The notes beneath the pieces are model-generated. The model saw nothing but the letters and a program-made list of their open reading frames with translations, searched no databases and was not told where the DNA came from. The position numbers were made by a program, and so were the translations under genes. Shown here piece after piece: positions 12,341 through 23,062 of a stretch of 64,000 nucleotides of DNA. The DNA lies in NCBI RefSeq assembly GCF_032854445.1, contig NC_088299.1:10035608-10099607 (forward strand), written 5' to 3'. Every line of letters begins with the position of its first letter. Position 1 is the first letter of the stretch. The stretch is from Liolophura sinensis (taxonomy: Eukaryota > Mollusca > Polyplacophora > Chitonida > Chitonidae).

Positions 12341-12514
12341 ATCTCTCACCAATGCGGTCGATGTGAGTTCAAGTCCAGCTCATGCTGATGGTAGTGGGTT
12401 TCCCGCGGGTTCTGCCGGATTTCCTCCCACCATAATGCTGGCTGCTGTCGTATAAGTGAAACATTCTTGAGTACGATGTAAAACACCAATGAAATAAATA
12501 AATAAATAAAAAAC
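12341..12514 (+). mobile_element. SINE family A, 5'-truncated with internal deletion
   Basis: Starts at CTCTCACCAATGCGGTCG, has GTGAGTTCAAGTCCAGCTCA, skips the segment between GGCTTCC and CGGATGG, and ends CACCAATGAAATAAATAAAT. Confidence 0.85.
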
Positions 12515-13366
12515 TGCCTTTCTTCGATCATGTTTATATAAACAGGTGCTATAAGGCGAACATATCAATGAAAGAAGTGAAGAAGTTTCTTTACCTAGTA
12601 TACAGTCATCTAACATAGGGAAAAATTCTTCGGTGAGGGGCTCAGCAAGAATCAGTCCGTCAATCAGTGACTGACAGAGTGACCCCATACATCAATCAGT
12701 AAATCATTTTATCTCTGATACAAGGCAGTTACACTCTCGTTGTAATAACTCTCATGATATCAGCCAGTGAGAGCTTTCCTGGATCTAAAGTGAAAAAATG
12801 TTAACAGCTTTTGCATGTCGCTTTTAACGATTCTTAAATCAGTCATACATTATGACATCATTAGGTTTTACCGTGAAAGAGACGTGGAACACTTGTCTTA
12901 GCCCCATCACCCCAGGGGCAAGCCTAGCTATCTGTGGGTGGGCCGGGGGATAATGCTGACAGATTTACTTATTTGTATTACCTTTCAAAGTGAAAGCGTA
13001 TAGCGAGTGAATTAGGCGTGCTTGCAGCTTGGAATTGAATCAACGTGTGCATGCGTGTGAGGAGTTAATATACAATATATGTATTAATATATAGTATAAA
13101 CTACATATTAATACATAAAACACATGTAGCACCTGATGCCAGTCTGGTGGTCATGCATGAAACCTGCAGAAAATGGTAGGCCTTCCACAAACATATTCAT
13201 CTGTAGTCAGCTCGCACTCTGGATGAAAAGCTATACGTTACACATGGATACATGCTGAAGGCTAAGGGTTTATTTCGAGCAATCTGGGTTGCTCGCCCAT
13301 AATACTAATGGCACCTTATAGGTGCAGTATTCTTCAGCATACCTTGTTAAACACCATGCAATCGTG
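12515..13366. other. Non-coding stretch
   Basis: Holds a perfect AT inverted repeat TATGTATTAATAT (13078-13090) / ATATTAATACATA (13105-13117), and GCACCTTATAGGTGC at about 13311. No exon recognised. Confidence 0.4.
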
Positions 13367-13380
13367 TCTTGACCTCCAGA

Positions 13381-13533
13381 CTCCGCGATCACGGAGCGAT
13401 CTTAGACTTAAGTCAAAATTTCATTCGATAAACTTTAAGCAATTTTAAAGAAATATGAAATTTCATCTTCATTAAACTTTAAGCAATTTTAAAGTAATAT
13501 GAAATTTTGACTCAAGTCTAAGATCGCTTCATA
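13381..13533. mobile_element. Hairpin element with 31-bp inverted arms
   Basis: Arms 13394-13424 and 13499-13529 match in inverted orientation with two differences (GATCTTAGACTTAAGTCAAA core). A ~37-bp AACTTTAAGCAATTTTAAAG block is directly repeated inside. Flanks TCTTGACCTCCAGA (13367-13380) and TCTTGACTTCCAGA (13534-13547) form a 14-bp direct repeat with one change, a possible target duplication. Confidence 0.6.
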
Positions 13534-13572
13534 TCTTGACTTCCAGATGCCTTAAACATTAACTAAACCTCG

Positions 13573-13698
13573 GGCCGGTTTCATGAAGCTTAATTAGTGT
13601 TAAGTTGCCCACAGCCTAGTGCACTTTATATCTCTACAACATACGCTGTCATGGTAGTTAAGGGCATACTTAGTTAAGTAATCTTCATGATACCGGCC
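13573..13698. mobile_element. MITE-like TIR element (126 bp)
   Basis: The left end starts GGCCGGTTTCATGAAG and continues for about 38 bp; the right end is its inverted copy (GGCCGGTATCATGAAG on the minus strand) with several changes. The interior is short and non-coding. Confidence 0.6.
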
Positions 13699-13798
13699 TC
13701 ATATCGAACAAGCGAAGAGTGCGATAGCTACCACCATTATTAATATAGTTATTGTGTCTTAATGGCGATTACGTGTCTTAGCGATGTACAAGTGTCCA

Positions 13799-13988
13799 CG
13801 GCCCGGCTTCAGGAAACTTTTTAAGCCCTGCAAATTGCTTATAAGTCCGCATTTTTTATCTGTTCTATTTATGGAATGTTTCCCAAAACAATTTAAGTCA
13901 AACAACACATAAGAATAGTATTATGTTGCTATAGAAAAACACATTTGTTTGAGTAAAATATTGAAAAAAATTCGTGAAACCGTCCCGG
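13799..13988. mobile_element. TIR element related to the one at 13.57 kb
   Basis: Left end GGCCCGGCTTCAGGAAAC; the right end on the minus strand reads GGGACGGTTTCACGAA. Both resemble the CCGGTTTCATGAAG ends of the neighbouring element, so one TIR superfamily may have inserted here twice. Interior AT-rich, non-coding. Confidence 0.45.
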
Positions 13989-15000
13989 AACATTAAAATT
14001 ACTAATCATAATTCAAATATATCAAATATAAGAGGAGTAGGCTTTTTAAGATAAGAAAAACAAACTACACATGTTCTTGTAAGAGTCTTAACAACTTGCC
14101 ATGTCTTGCCTGGGATGGTCTAAGCTGCGCTAATTTAAAAATAGAATCACTTAGAATCAACAGATTTGCAGGAATGCTGATGTGTTCCCGGCTCTTGATT
14201 TATAACCTGATGTTTGCTATAATATATACAGAGGTAGGTCGGCATGTATGACGCGTCCTACCGTATACCCAAAGATTCCTATCCGGATAACAAGCTACAA
14301 CGTTATCGTATTGCTTCAAACGTGACGACAGATTGATAAGATGTGAAAAAGGTCATTAGGATTGAGGTTGTGACTGCGCCCATGTGGGCATATGATACGA
14401 CACAGGTGGAAACCTCGGAGGTTTCCCGACAGTGAGCTACTTTCGGTTGCCTAGCTAAAACCTCCTCTGAAACGTTGCGTATCTGGTTTCCTGCTAAACT
14501 CGGTGGTTCGCCAACACAATCCTTTGCCATCTGCAGCCTTCAGTCCAGAACGGTAAATTAATGTATCTTGGGGTTTTGGAAATGTTTGATGATAGACTGT
14601 GTGTTGATGTGCAGATGGAACCGGTGTTTATTGAAATCACATATGGTCGGGATCTGGTGCAGATTGTGTATTAGTTTTATGTGAAGTAAAATTTATGTCA
14701 GGGGTACGGATGTGTACAGTTTTCTACCGACAGTATGGGAGCTGAAACGCGCCAGCAGACTCTGCACCGGAGTTTAAAGAAATGGGTCGAAAGTATACAT
14801 TTTTTCTACGTGGATATTTTTGTTTTACTGTTTTACGAAAATAAACATATACAGAATACTAGGATTTAGGCTTAAGTGTGAAGACTAACCTCGCCATCCT
14901 CGAACACAACCACGTGGTTTGATTGAACTTAAGTTCCCATCATAATATCTTGTATAAGCTCGGTTTTTGTCATTATTTGTTTTCCATTCTTATCTGTCAG
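13989..15000. other. Non-coding stretch
   Basis: No exon or repeat recognised. The open frame at 14303-14530 has no recognisable family. Confidence 0.35.
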
Positions 15001-15139
15001 CAAGCTGCGGATGGTCGTGAGTTTCCACTGGGCTGTGCCCGGTTTCCACCCACCATAATGCTGGCTGCCGTCGTATAAGTGGAATATTCTTGAGTACGGC
15101 GTAAAACACCAATCAAATAAATAAATAAATAAATAAATA
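15001..15139 (+). mobile_element. SINE family A, 3' part
   Basis: Starts in the core at CTGCGGATGGTCGTGAG, then CCACCATAATGCTGGC, GAATATTCTTGAGTACGGC and CACCAATCAAATAAATAAAT with a (AAAT)n tail. Confidence 0.9.
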
Positions 15140-15270
15140 TTTACCTGCGATATGCCAAGGTTCAAAATCTAATCCTGTCTTACGTGCCCTGGTCCAGAAC
15201 AAGCCTGATAAGTCAAATGTGGTTTGAGTCATAGTCAGGATGTACAGTAAACTCACAGAGGATGTACAGA

Positions 15271-15632
15271 GTGAGTGAGTGCTTGGGGTTTAACGTCGTA
15301 CTCAACAATTTTTCAGTCATATGACGACGAAGAAATCATTAGGTTGCATGTACGTGTAATGTGCCTCCTTGTTGCAGGACGGATTTCCACCGCTCTTTTA
15401 TTCAGTACTGCTTTACTGAGACGACTTACCGAAGGCAAGTAAGCCGCGCCGCCCGAGCCATTATACTGATACGGGTCAACCAGTCGTTGCACTATCCCCT
15501 TCATGCTGAGCGCCAAGCGAGGAAGTTACAACTTCCTCTTTTAAAGTCTTAGGTGTGACTCGATCAAGGATTGATCCTGGATCTACCGGTCCCGAAGCGG
15601 ACGCTCTACCAACTGTGCTATCCGGGCCGGTT
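15271..15632 (-). mobile_element. SINE family B, full length with 11-bp target duplications
   Basis: The minus strand starts with a tRNA-like head CCGGCCCGGATAGCACAG and TTGGTAGAGCGTCCGCTTCG (A-box region), with a B-box-like GGATCAATCC. It ends TCATATGACTGAAAAATTG, TTGAGTACGACGTTAAACCC and a (ACTC)n tail. Exact GGATGTACAGA copies flank it (15260-15270, 15633-15643). The perfect duplication indicates a fairly recent insertion. Confidence 0.9.
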
Positions 15633-15746
15633 GGATGTACAGAACTATGTAAGATACTCGCATAAACCAAGAACGCCATTTACTGAAGGGACATTTCTCT
15701 GTATATATCCTCAGCTTTGTAGTAGCTTTGATTACGATAACACAAG

Positions 15747-16515
15747 CCTTTACCAAAACACTATACTCCAAGACGATGGTGACAGGAGCCTTTATCAAAA
15801 CACTATACTCCAAGACGATGGTGACAGGAGCCTTTACCAAAACACTATACTCCAAGACGATGGTGACAGGAGCCTTTATCAAAACACCATACTTCAAGAC
15901 GATGGTGACAGAAACCTTTAACACAATACCATACTCCCAGACGATGGTGACAGGAGCCTTTACCAAAACACCATACTCCAAGACGAGGGTGACAGGAGCC
16001 TTTATCAAAACACCATACTCCAAGACGATGGTGACGGGAGCCTTTACCAAAACCCCATACTCCAAGACGATGATGACATGAGCCTTTACTAAAACACCAT
16101 ATTCCAAGACGATTGTGACAGGAGCCTTTACCACAATACCATACTCCAAGACGATTATGACAAGAGCCTCTACCAAAATACCATACTCCAAAACGATTAT
16201 GGCAGGAGCCTTTACCAAAAACATCATACTCCAAGACCATTATGATAGGAGCCTTTACCACAATACCATACTCCAAGACAATCATGACAGGAGCCTTTAC
16301 CAAACACCATACTCCAAGACGATGATGACAGGAGTCTTTACAAAAACACCATTCTCCAAGACGTTGGTGACAGGAGCCTTTACCAAAACACCATACTCCA
16401 AGACGATGGCGACAGGAGCCTTTACCACAATACCATTCTCCAAGACAATTATGACAGGGGTCAATACCATACTTCAAGACGATGGTGACAGGGTCGAGCC
16501 TTTACCAAACACCAT
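15747..16515. repeat. 42-bp minisatellite, about 18 copies
   Basis: Unit starts CCTTTACCAAAACACTATAC and continues TCCAAGACGATGGTGACAGG AG. Copies begin at 15747 and 15789, then every ~42 bp, degrading to the right. Because 42 is a multiple of three, long open frames appear on both strands (for example 15583-16227 and 15845-16477 minus). They are 14-residue repeats with no family resemblance and run into the adjacent SINE. Confidence 0.95.
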
Positions 16516-16630
16516 GCTTATGAAATTTGAGCCCTTCTCGAAACAGCATCCTTAACGTCAACGATAACGGTACCCTTTTATAAACACGATGACATGGACC
16601 TTTCCAAAAAACACCATTTAGCCTCTTAAC

Positions 16631-16780
16631 AATGCGGACTGTTAGTTCAGTTCTGTCTGGCTTCGTCTCTTGTCGCATATGGGAAATTCTGCCAACAATT
16701 TGCTGATGGTGATGGGTTTCCCCCGGTCTGTTCCCGGCTGCCCTGAGTACAGCGTAAAACTGCAATGAAATAAACCAAAA
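16631..16780 (+). mobile_element. SINE family A, heavily diverged
   Basis: Recognisable from AATTTGCTGATGGTGATGGG, TTTCCCCCGGTCTGTTCCCG and CTGAGTACAGCGTAAAACTG plus AATGAAATAAA. The middle ACCATAATGCTGG part is missing. Confidence 0.65.
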
Positions 16781-19560
16781 TAATTGAAAACACCACTCTT
16801 TAACTTCATTGTCGCTAGACAATGGATTTTGTGGAGCGTAGCGGTTTTGAAATGTGGTAAAGAGTGAAAGAAGAACGCAAGATTAAAAACAGGACGATGT
16901 ATTTGGAACGCCATGCAAATACCTGATTTAGACGGGAAAGGTTTTATGAAATAATCTCAGCCATATGTCATTAGCTGTAAAGCATATGACATGGCATGTC
17001 ATCTCATGTCCTATAGCATGAACTCAGTGAGTGAAGTTTTTTGTATCCTGTCATGCAAAGAAAACAAAAAATACTCTTAAAAACAATTTGACACAGGTCA
17101 AAAAAGTGTATAACAAGAATGAAGTTCAACTGTGTGGGGCCAAGTTTTCGTTTCACTTCACAATATGTCAAAGTAAGCACAAAATATGACAAGCTTAGAG
17201 CAGTGACAGACATATATTCTCTTTTTCGTCCTCTGTTAGATTTTGACACAGATCACGTGAGGTTAGTTCACGTGTTCATTCGGGCAGAACTTATGCCGTG
17301 TTGCAATTGCGGTAAATCACGCATGCGCCGATAATTTGTCACCGACACCTCGATACCGCGTGACACAAACTGAAAGAGAGGTCATGAGGGGAAACAATTT
17401 GATCGCCTGCCATCCTGTCCCGCAATTTACGACTGTCCCGAGATAGCAAAGGCGTATTGTTGTCCCTAAATGGGATCTACGCCATTATATGTGCAGGCAA
17501 ACAAATGACACACAACGCTCAAATTTATTCGGCTGTGGTCTAGGACCACACAAGGAGAAGGTAGAGCTGCACGGGTCAGTTTCCGCTTATTTACAAACTC
17601 TGGCGCTCATTTCGGATTTTAGCAGTTCAGCGCCAGAAACTCAATCCGATCTTTAAACATCATAATGTCTTATGTCGTCAACACAGCGTTTAAGGTTTCT
17701 CAAAACAGTTCTCACCTTCCCACCAGAGATACGAAAGACGGACTGTATGTCCTTATGGCAAATGGCTATATGCCGGAAGTCAAAACTGGATAGAAATCCT
17801 TTCACTGTGGAGCGATGAATTTTTCTATCTATATATTTCCCAGAATTGGTCAAGAATTCACATTTACCTATTTTACAGAGCCATTGTCCTAAAACTTTGA
17901 TGATGTGCGCGTTGGGTACAGGTGTTGGTATGTTTAACAGTCGTGAGTGTATATTTAGGACATGTTAAATAACTCTTGATTTCTGCCTCCCTGGGTATAA
18001 GACATTCATATATTTGGTGTTTTTTTTTTCGACATGTATCGTGTCGTCAACTCACAGTTCTTCCACGGGTTCTTTAGTATGTATAGAAAAATTACCCTTT
18101 ATAGCCTGTAAAAAGACACTTTACCGATCACTTATCAGTTAGTCATGGAGTTCGGCTATTATTATTCCCCACAACGCTAATAACAATGGCGTATTCTAAT
18201 AAATTAACTTTTAAGACCAAAGATCTACTGAATGGTTTTCCTTTTTTCTAGTTATGTTCGTATGAGACATTATGCAGGAACAAGCAAGGGTCATATTTGT
18301 TAACACAACTTCTTCTAAAAACTGCATTTAACATTCTCCGCAGTTGTTAGAGTTAATTGAAGAATTAAGCCCCTGTTAACTTAATGACAATTGCGTTGGG
18401 CTTTAAGCGCTAGCCACAATACCTCAAAAATGCTTTTTTTTTATTGATTACATTCATCTTTGTCCACCATGCCATTCGTCATTTTTTTATCTGAGCATTT
18501 ATCTCTGGTGAAATAATTTTGAACTTTTCGCGACTTTTTCCTTTCTTGCCGGTAGCTCCTAGCTCACTATCACTTCATTTCTAATTAAACAGACGATCGA
18601 CTGACCGCGAACTAATTATTCTTATTCAGCATGCCTTCCTCACTCTCTCAAATCCTATTGTCTTTGGGCGAGCAGAGAAACGCTCCTCAACAACAGCAGC
18701 TCGAGTTAAGGTTTAAAAAAGCACTCAACAAAGGTCGATTGTTTGTGGTTTGCTATCGCCTTTCATCGCTGTCATTGGAATCACTGTTATCTTTCTTTTA
18801 CATCTCCAAACTCCCCTCTATTCGGACAGAGATGTCGATGTAAAACACCGCGCTATGTCCGCTTGAGCCAGGGGGTCCGTAGCGCCTGTTTCAATGCCGA
18901 CTGCATGCTATAACTGGCACGTTGAAGACCACCATTTACTGCAGAGGTTTAATCTTAGTAGCTATCCTGATTTGGGCAGTCGTGGGTACCGAGACATCTC
19001 ATTAACCCTAACTTTTTTCTGTGAGTTCGATGTTCAGATACTCCACGATGAAGGGATCAGATAAACTAAGGGCTATCCACGCCATCCTGCTTTTTTCAGC
19101 ACCACGACGACGCCCTCTTAGTGGATGTGGCCACTGTGTAGCTATAAAGGACAAAGATGCATGTCCAGTGTGAGTCTATGGTAAACTGACGCAACGACAA
19201 TCAACCCTACTTCTTTTCCGATAAGGAAAATCCGAATTACATATGGCCTCAGTGTAATCTTATTAGTATGAAGCAGAGTGTATACAAAAAGCTGTCATAA
19301 GTCTGCGAAAAATCAGAAAACTGTGATAAAAACAAAAATCAACTTAATAGGTAAAGAAAAAAGAATGGCCCAAAACACCGACATATGCGCTGCATATTCA
19401 ACGAAGAAGAAATATAGATACTGTTTGATAATCTATAATGTATTTAATGTATTAGTGCTTAAAATCTGGAAAGAAAATTATCAAATGAACAGGACTTGAA
19501 TTAATATTCGGACAATAGAAAATTCGCACTATATTTGTAATAAAACGATAACATGATATC
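16781..19560. other. Unique non-coding stretch with G+C-richer segments
   Basis: 17240-17650 and 18860-19250 are richer in G+C. Two CACGTG E-boxes lie near 17253 and 17268. No exon recognised on either strand; open frames are short and family-less. Confidence 0.3.
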
Positions 19561-22160
19561 TAGGAATTTTTTTTATTTCTGCCACTTGTGACAGGGCTAC
19601 ATTAAATTAAGATCCCTGTTCCGGGCAAAACGCCGTATTTTTGAGCCCTAGAAATTTAAATTTTGACCATAACATAAATATTATTATAACAGAACGAAAA
19701 TGCGTTAAAATTTTAACTTCCATCGGCAATAACTTAGCATAGTGGAGACGTTTTAAATATTGACTTAACGGTAGATCAGAAAAGGCACAGTTATCATTAG
19801 CGATAAACTGTCTTCTTTATTCATGTTATTGTGCATTTTTCCTATATTACAATACTGCACAATATGACCGTCAATTTAACACATACATTTATTTCATTCT
19901 TTCTCTTCTGGTAGTGTATTTAAAAACTTCATGTGGATTTTATAGGAATTTCTATGAACTACATTTGGTACAATGTTTGTTGTAATAGTTTATTAACTCA
20001 TGAAACACGAAGCTCCGATGCTCCAGGTAAATTAAACCAGTCTGAGATACATACATAGTACGTACTAAACACGTGGAATAGTTGGTTCGCGAAACAGTGA
20101 CCGGAAATCGCACAGGTATATTTTTCAAAAAAATACGAAATCAACTGAGACACAGCAGATGACGATTCCTTTCGATAATTTTCAAAAATAAATCAAATTC
20201 GACCATTGTCTGACAATCTGTAGGTGATATCATTTAATTGCCTACTCCTTTAAGAATTATAACACCTATTCGACACAATTTAGACCGAAAAAAATTATTC
20301 TAAGAGAATGCAACAAGGGTAAGCCTACACGTAAGTTAAGTTAGGTGTTGAGACGAAATTTTTGTTAGCGTGTAAATCAGGCCGATGATTCTAGGTCTGA
20401 CACTTTATCTAATTTATTACAGGTAATTCTTAGTTCGATATGCTAGGATTCTACATTCTGTACGTTTTTGTATGTTGTATAAAAGCCTAGAATAACCGAT
20501 CTTTTCGTAAAATTCAAAATAATATATACACACACGCCTAAATAAATTCTTTTCGTTTTCTTTGTTAACTACAGAAGCTGTCTTGGCGATTTTTTGCAAC
20601 TGGAATGTCTTCACAAGCCTGGGTCTCCATGTCGCCTGTGGCAGGGATAAGGCGGTTATCCCGGGGGGAGGGGGAAGCCAACACTAACCACCACCTCTCA
20701 GATAACTCTCATTAGATTAAGTGGTAAGGTTATGGGCTTGTTAAGGGGTGAACGGACTGGGGTACAATGACTTCGAACTAGGAGGATGTCACTGTAATAA
20801 TAAAACTGTGGAAAATCGGGGTAAAGAGAAGCTGCATTTTCGAGCCTTGGAGTTTCATTAAGGATTAGTGGGTTGGAAAGAAGCATCTCGAATGTCAAGA
20901 CCGCCTAATCTGCAAATGGAACATAGATATCTTGGGAAGTGCCTTCGACAGATTTCGTGTTTTCTGATCGTGTTCGGAACAAAGGCAGCCTTTATTCCTG
21001 GTCTCTGTCGGGGCGTCGAATCGTTTACTTGTTAGCTGTTTTCCGTGATTGGAGCGAGCCTGATGGCGCGGATGGGGCGTGAAAAGCCCGCTGTTGATTA
21101 GCCTGATCTGTCCAGAAGTAATCACTCAATGAGGCCGCATTCTGTCTGACACCCAGCAGACCACGCGAGATCACGCAAATACAACGAGATAAGATGGCAG
21201 AAGGTCTGTCATATTACTGGCTTGTCTCCTTAATAAGTTTGTCAGCTCCAATTTCAAATTCACCACGTCTTTCTAAGTTGGATTTCCATTTAAAGTTGTT
21301 ACAGACAAACACATCATTTTCGTGTAAAAACACGGTACTTTTGCTTTACAGTTACAAATGAAACATAAAAAACAAATATTTGAACAATTCTTGAGTAAGG
21401 CTTTAAGCAACATTCATGTAAATAAAAAAATTAACAGTGAAATGAAATGTCTGTAAATATACAGACATTTAAACCGGGGCTTGGTTTCTATATGTTAAGC
21501 TATATGTGCAACAACGCCATTGCATATTTATGGAATAACTCATTTATTGTAAAGTATAGACCATGTGCATATAAAATCTGTATAGAAACATCTTTTAAGC
21601 AAGTTGTTGGTTTATTACATTACAGATCTTGGGGACGGACCGTTTAGTTCCATATGCTCGTGATTTATTTTTAAACATTGAGACATAAATCATTTCTCTC
21701 TTTTATAAACGCATCTTCACAACATTTATTAAGATTCATCACTGAGCTGATAACTAATTGCGGTTAGACTGTAGTTTTAATGAATGAAAAACCGGCCACA
21801 ATGGGTGTACATATTAGCTTGATATTGTAATTTCCTGCGAAATGAGACAGACAAAAACGTCTACATTTTGAACGCTTGTCTGTTTGATGAATGATGGTTG
21901 CCATGTGTTACTCCCATGGAGAACCACGCCCAGCTACACGCTAACGAGTGGTCTTTTTCTGCAAGATTTTTGTATTTGTCAAGTATTATGGTGGGTGCTA
22001 AACTCATGAATTTACACTGCACCGACGAGACAATGTGACCCATCTACTGACACAATGTGGCCATGAGACATGCGTTATGCCAAAATTCAGCGCAAAATAC
22101 AAAGGTATATAGATTCTCATCAGAAAATTCAACACCAAATAAACTTCGAAAGAACGCTTC
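19561..22160. other. Unique non-coding stretch
   Basis: Mostly AT-rich. 20630-21200 is somewhat richer in G+C (with a GGGGGGAGGGGG run near 20665). Nothing else recognised. Confidence 0.3.
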
Positions 22161-22280
22161 AATCTGCGGATGGTTGTGGGTTTCCCCGTGTTTTACCCGA
22201 TTTCTTCACACCACAATGCTGATCGCCATCGTGTAAGTGAAATCGTGTAACTATGGTGTACGCCGTAAAACACAAATGAA
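22161..22280 (+). mobile_element. SINE family A, 3' part, diverged
   Basis: CTGCGGATGGTTGTGGGTTT, then CACAATGCTGATCGCC, GTAAGTGAAATCGTGTAAC and GCCGTAAAACACAAATGAAT. Confidence 0.8.
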
Positions 22281-22830
22281 TTCAATATATCAAAGGCAAA
22301 CTTCAGAACTGGTATCTGAGCAAGGGCGTGCACTTTTGCTTAATCTGTGACAATATTCAAATAAAAGCCATGTTGTTCAGCTGACAGAATCTCTCAATAT
22401 ACATAAGCAGGAGGCTAACAGTTTCCGTACATTCCATCATCATGACGAGCAGAACTGATCAGGATTCTGTACCATGCATATTATTATTATAATGTGATTA
22501 ATATCTGTTATATATCTGTTATACTAAAGGAGAAAAAAATGAAATTTCTGTATTCTTTTCTACAATACTATATGAAAGCTACGTTCAGTTGAGTTAAGGT
22601 TTTGTTCCTGAGGTCGACCAAATATATAGTTGAAAACCCCATCGTTCTTTGACCAAACATTTTTTAAAGATGCTTTCAAATTTTCCGCATTTCTTCAAGG
22701 AATTGTGACCAGTGACTGATAACATAAAAATATCAACGAACTGTTACATGATTTTGACAGTCCTCTTTATAATAAATCGCAAGTAACAATTTAAACTACA
22801 GATTAAAATTTTAATGTACAAGCATAAAAA
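22281..22830. other. AT-rich non-coding stretch
   Basis: Nothing recognised. Confidence 0.4.
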
Positions 22831-22912
22831 ATTACTTATTTGATTGTTGTTTTACGCCGTACTTAAGTTTATTTCACTTATACTACAGCGGTCAGGGTTA
22901 TGGTGAGTAGAT
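22831..22912 (-). mobile_element. SINE family A tail fragment
   Basis: TTATTTGATTGTTGTTTTAC, GCCGTACTTAAG, TATTTCACTTATACTACAGC and GGTTATGGTGAG are the inverted 3' part of the family. It abuts a plus-strand copy, giving a head-facing pair. Confidence 0.75.
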
Positions 22913-22934
22913 GCAGAAGGTCTCCATGCCACAG

Positions 22935-23062
22935 CTTTGTGAACGATCGTGGATTTCACGGCCTCCGCTCGGTGTTCTCTCACCACAGTGTTGACCGCCT
23001 TCATAAAAGTGCACTATTCTCGAGTACAGCTTCAAACCACAATCAAACAAATAAATAAATAA
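22935..23062 (+). mobile_element. SINE family A, 3' part, diverged
   Basis: GATCGTGGATTTCACGG, CTCACCACAGTGTTGACC, CTATTCTCGAGTACAGC and CAATCAAACAAATAAATAAA match the family core and tail with many changes. Confidence 0.65.

Noticed and set aside
15583-16477. Long minus-strand proteins of 210-214 residues
   Set aside because: They are in-phase translations of a 42-bp minisatellite and partly of a SINE, open on both strands, with no family resemblance.
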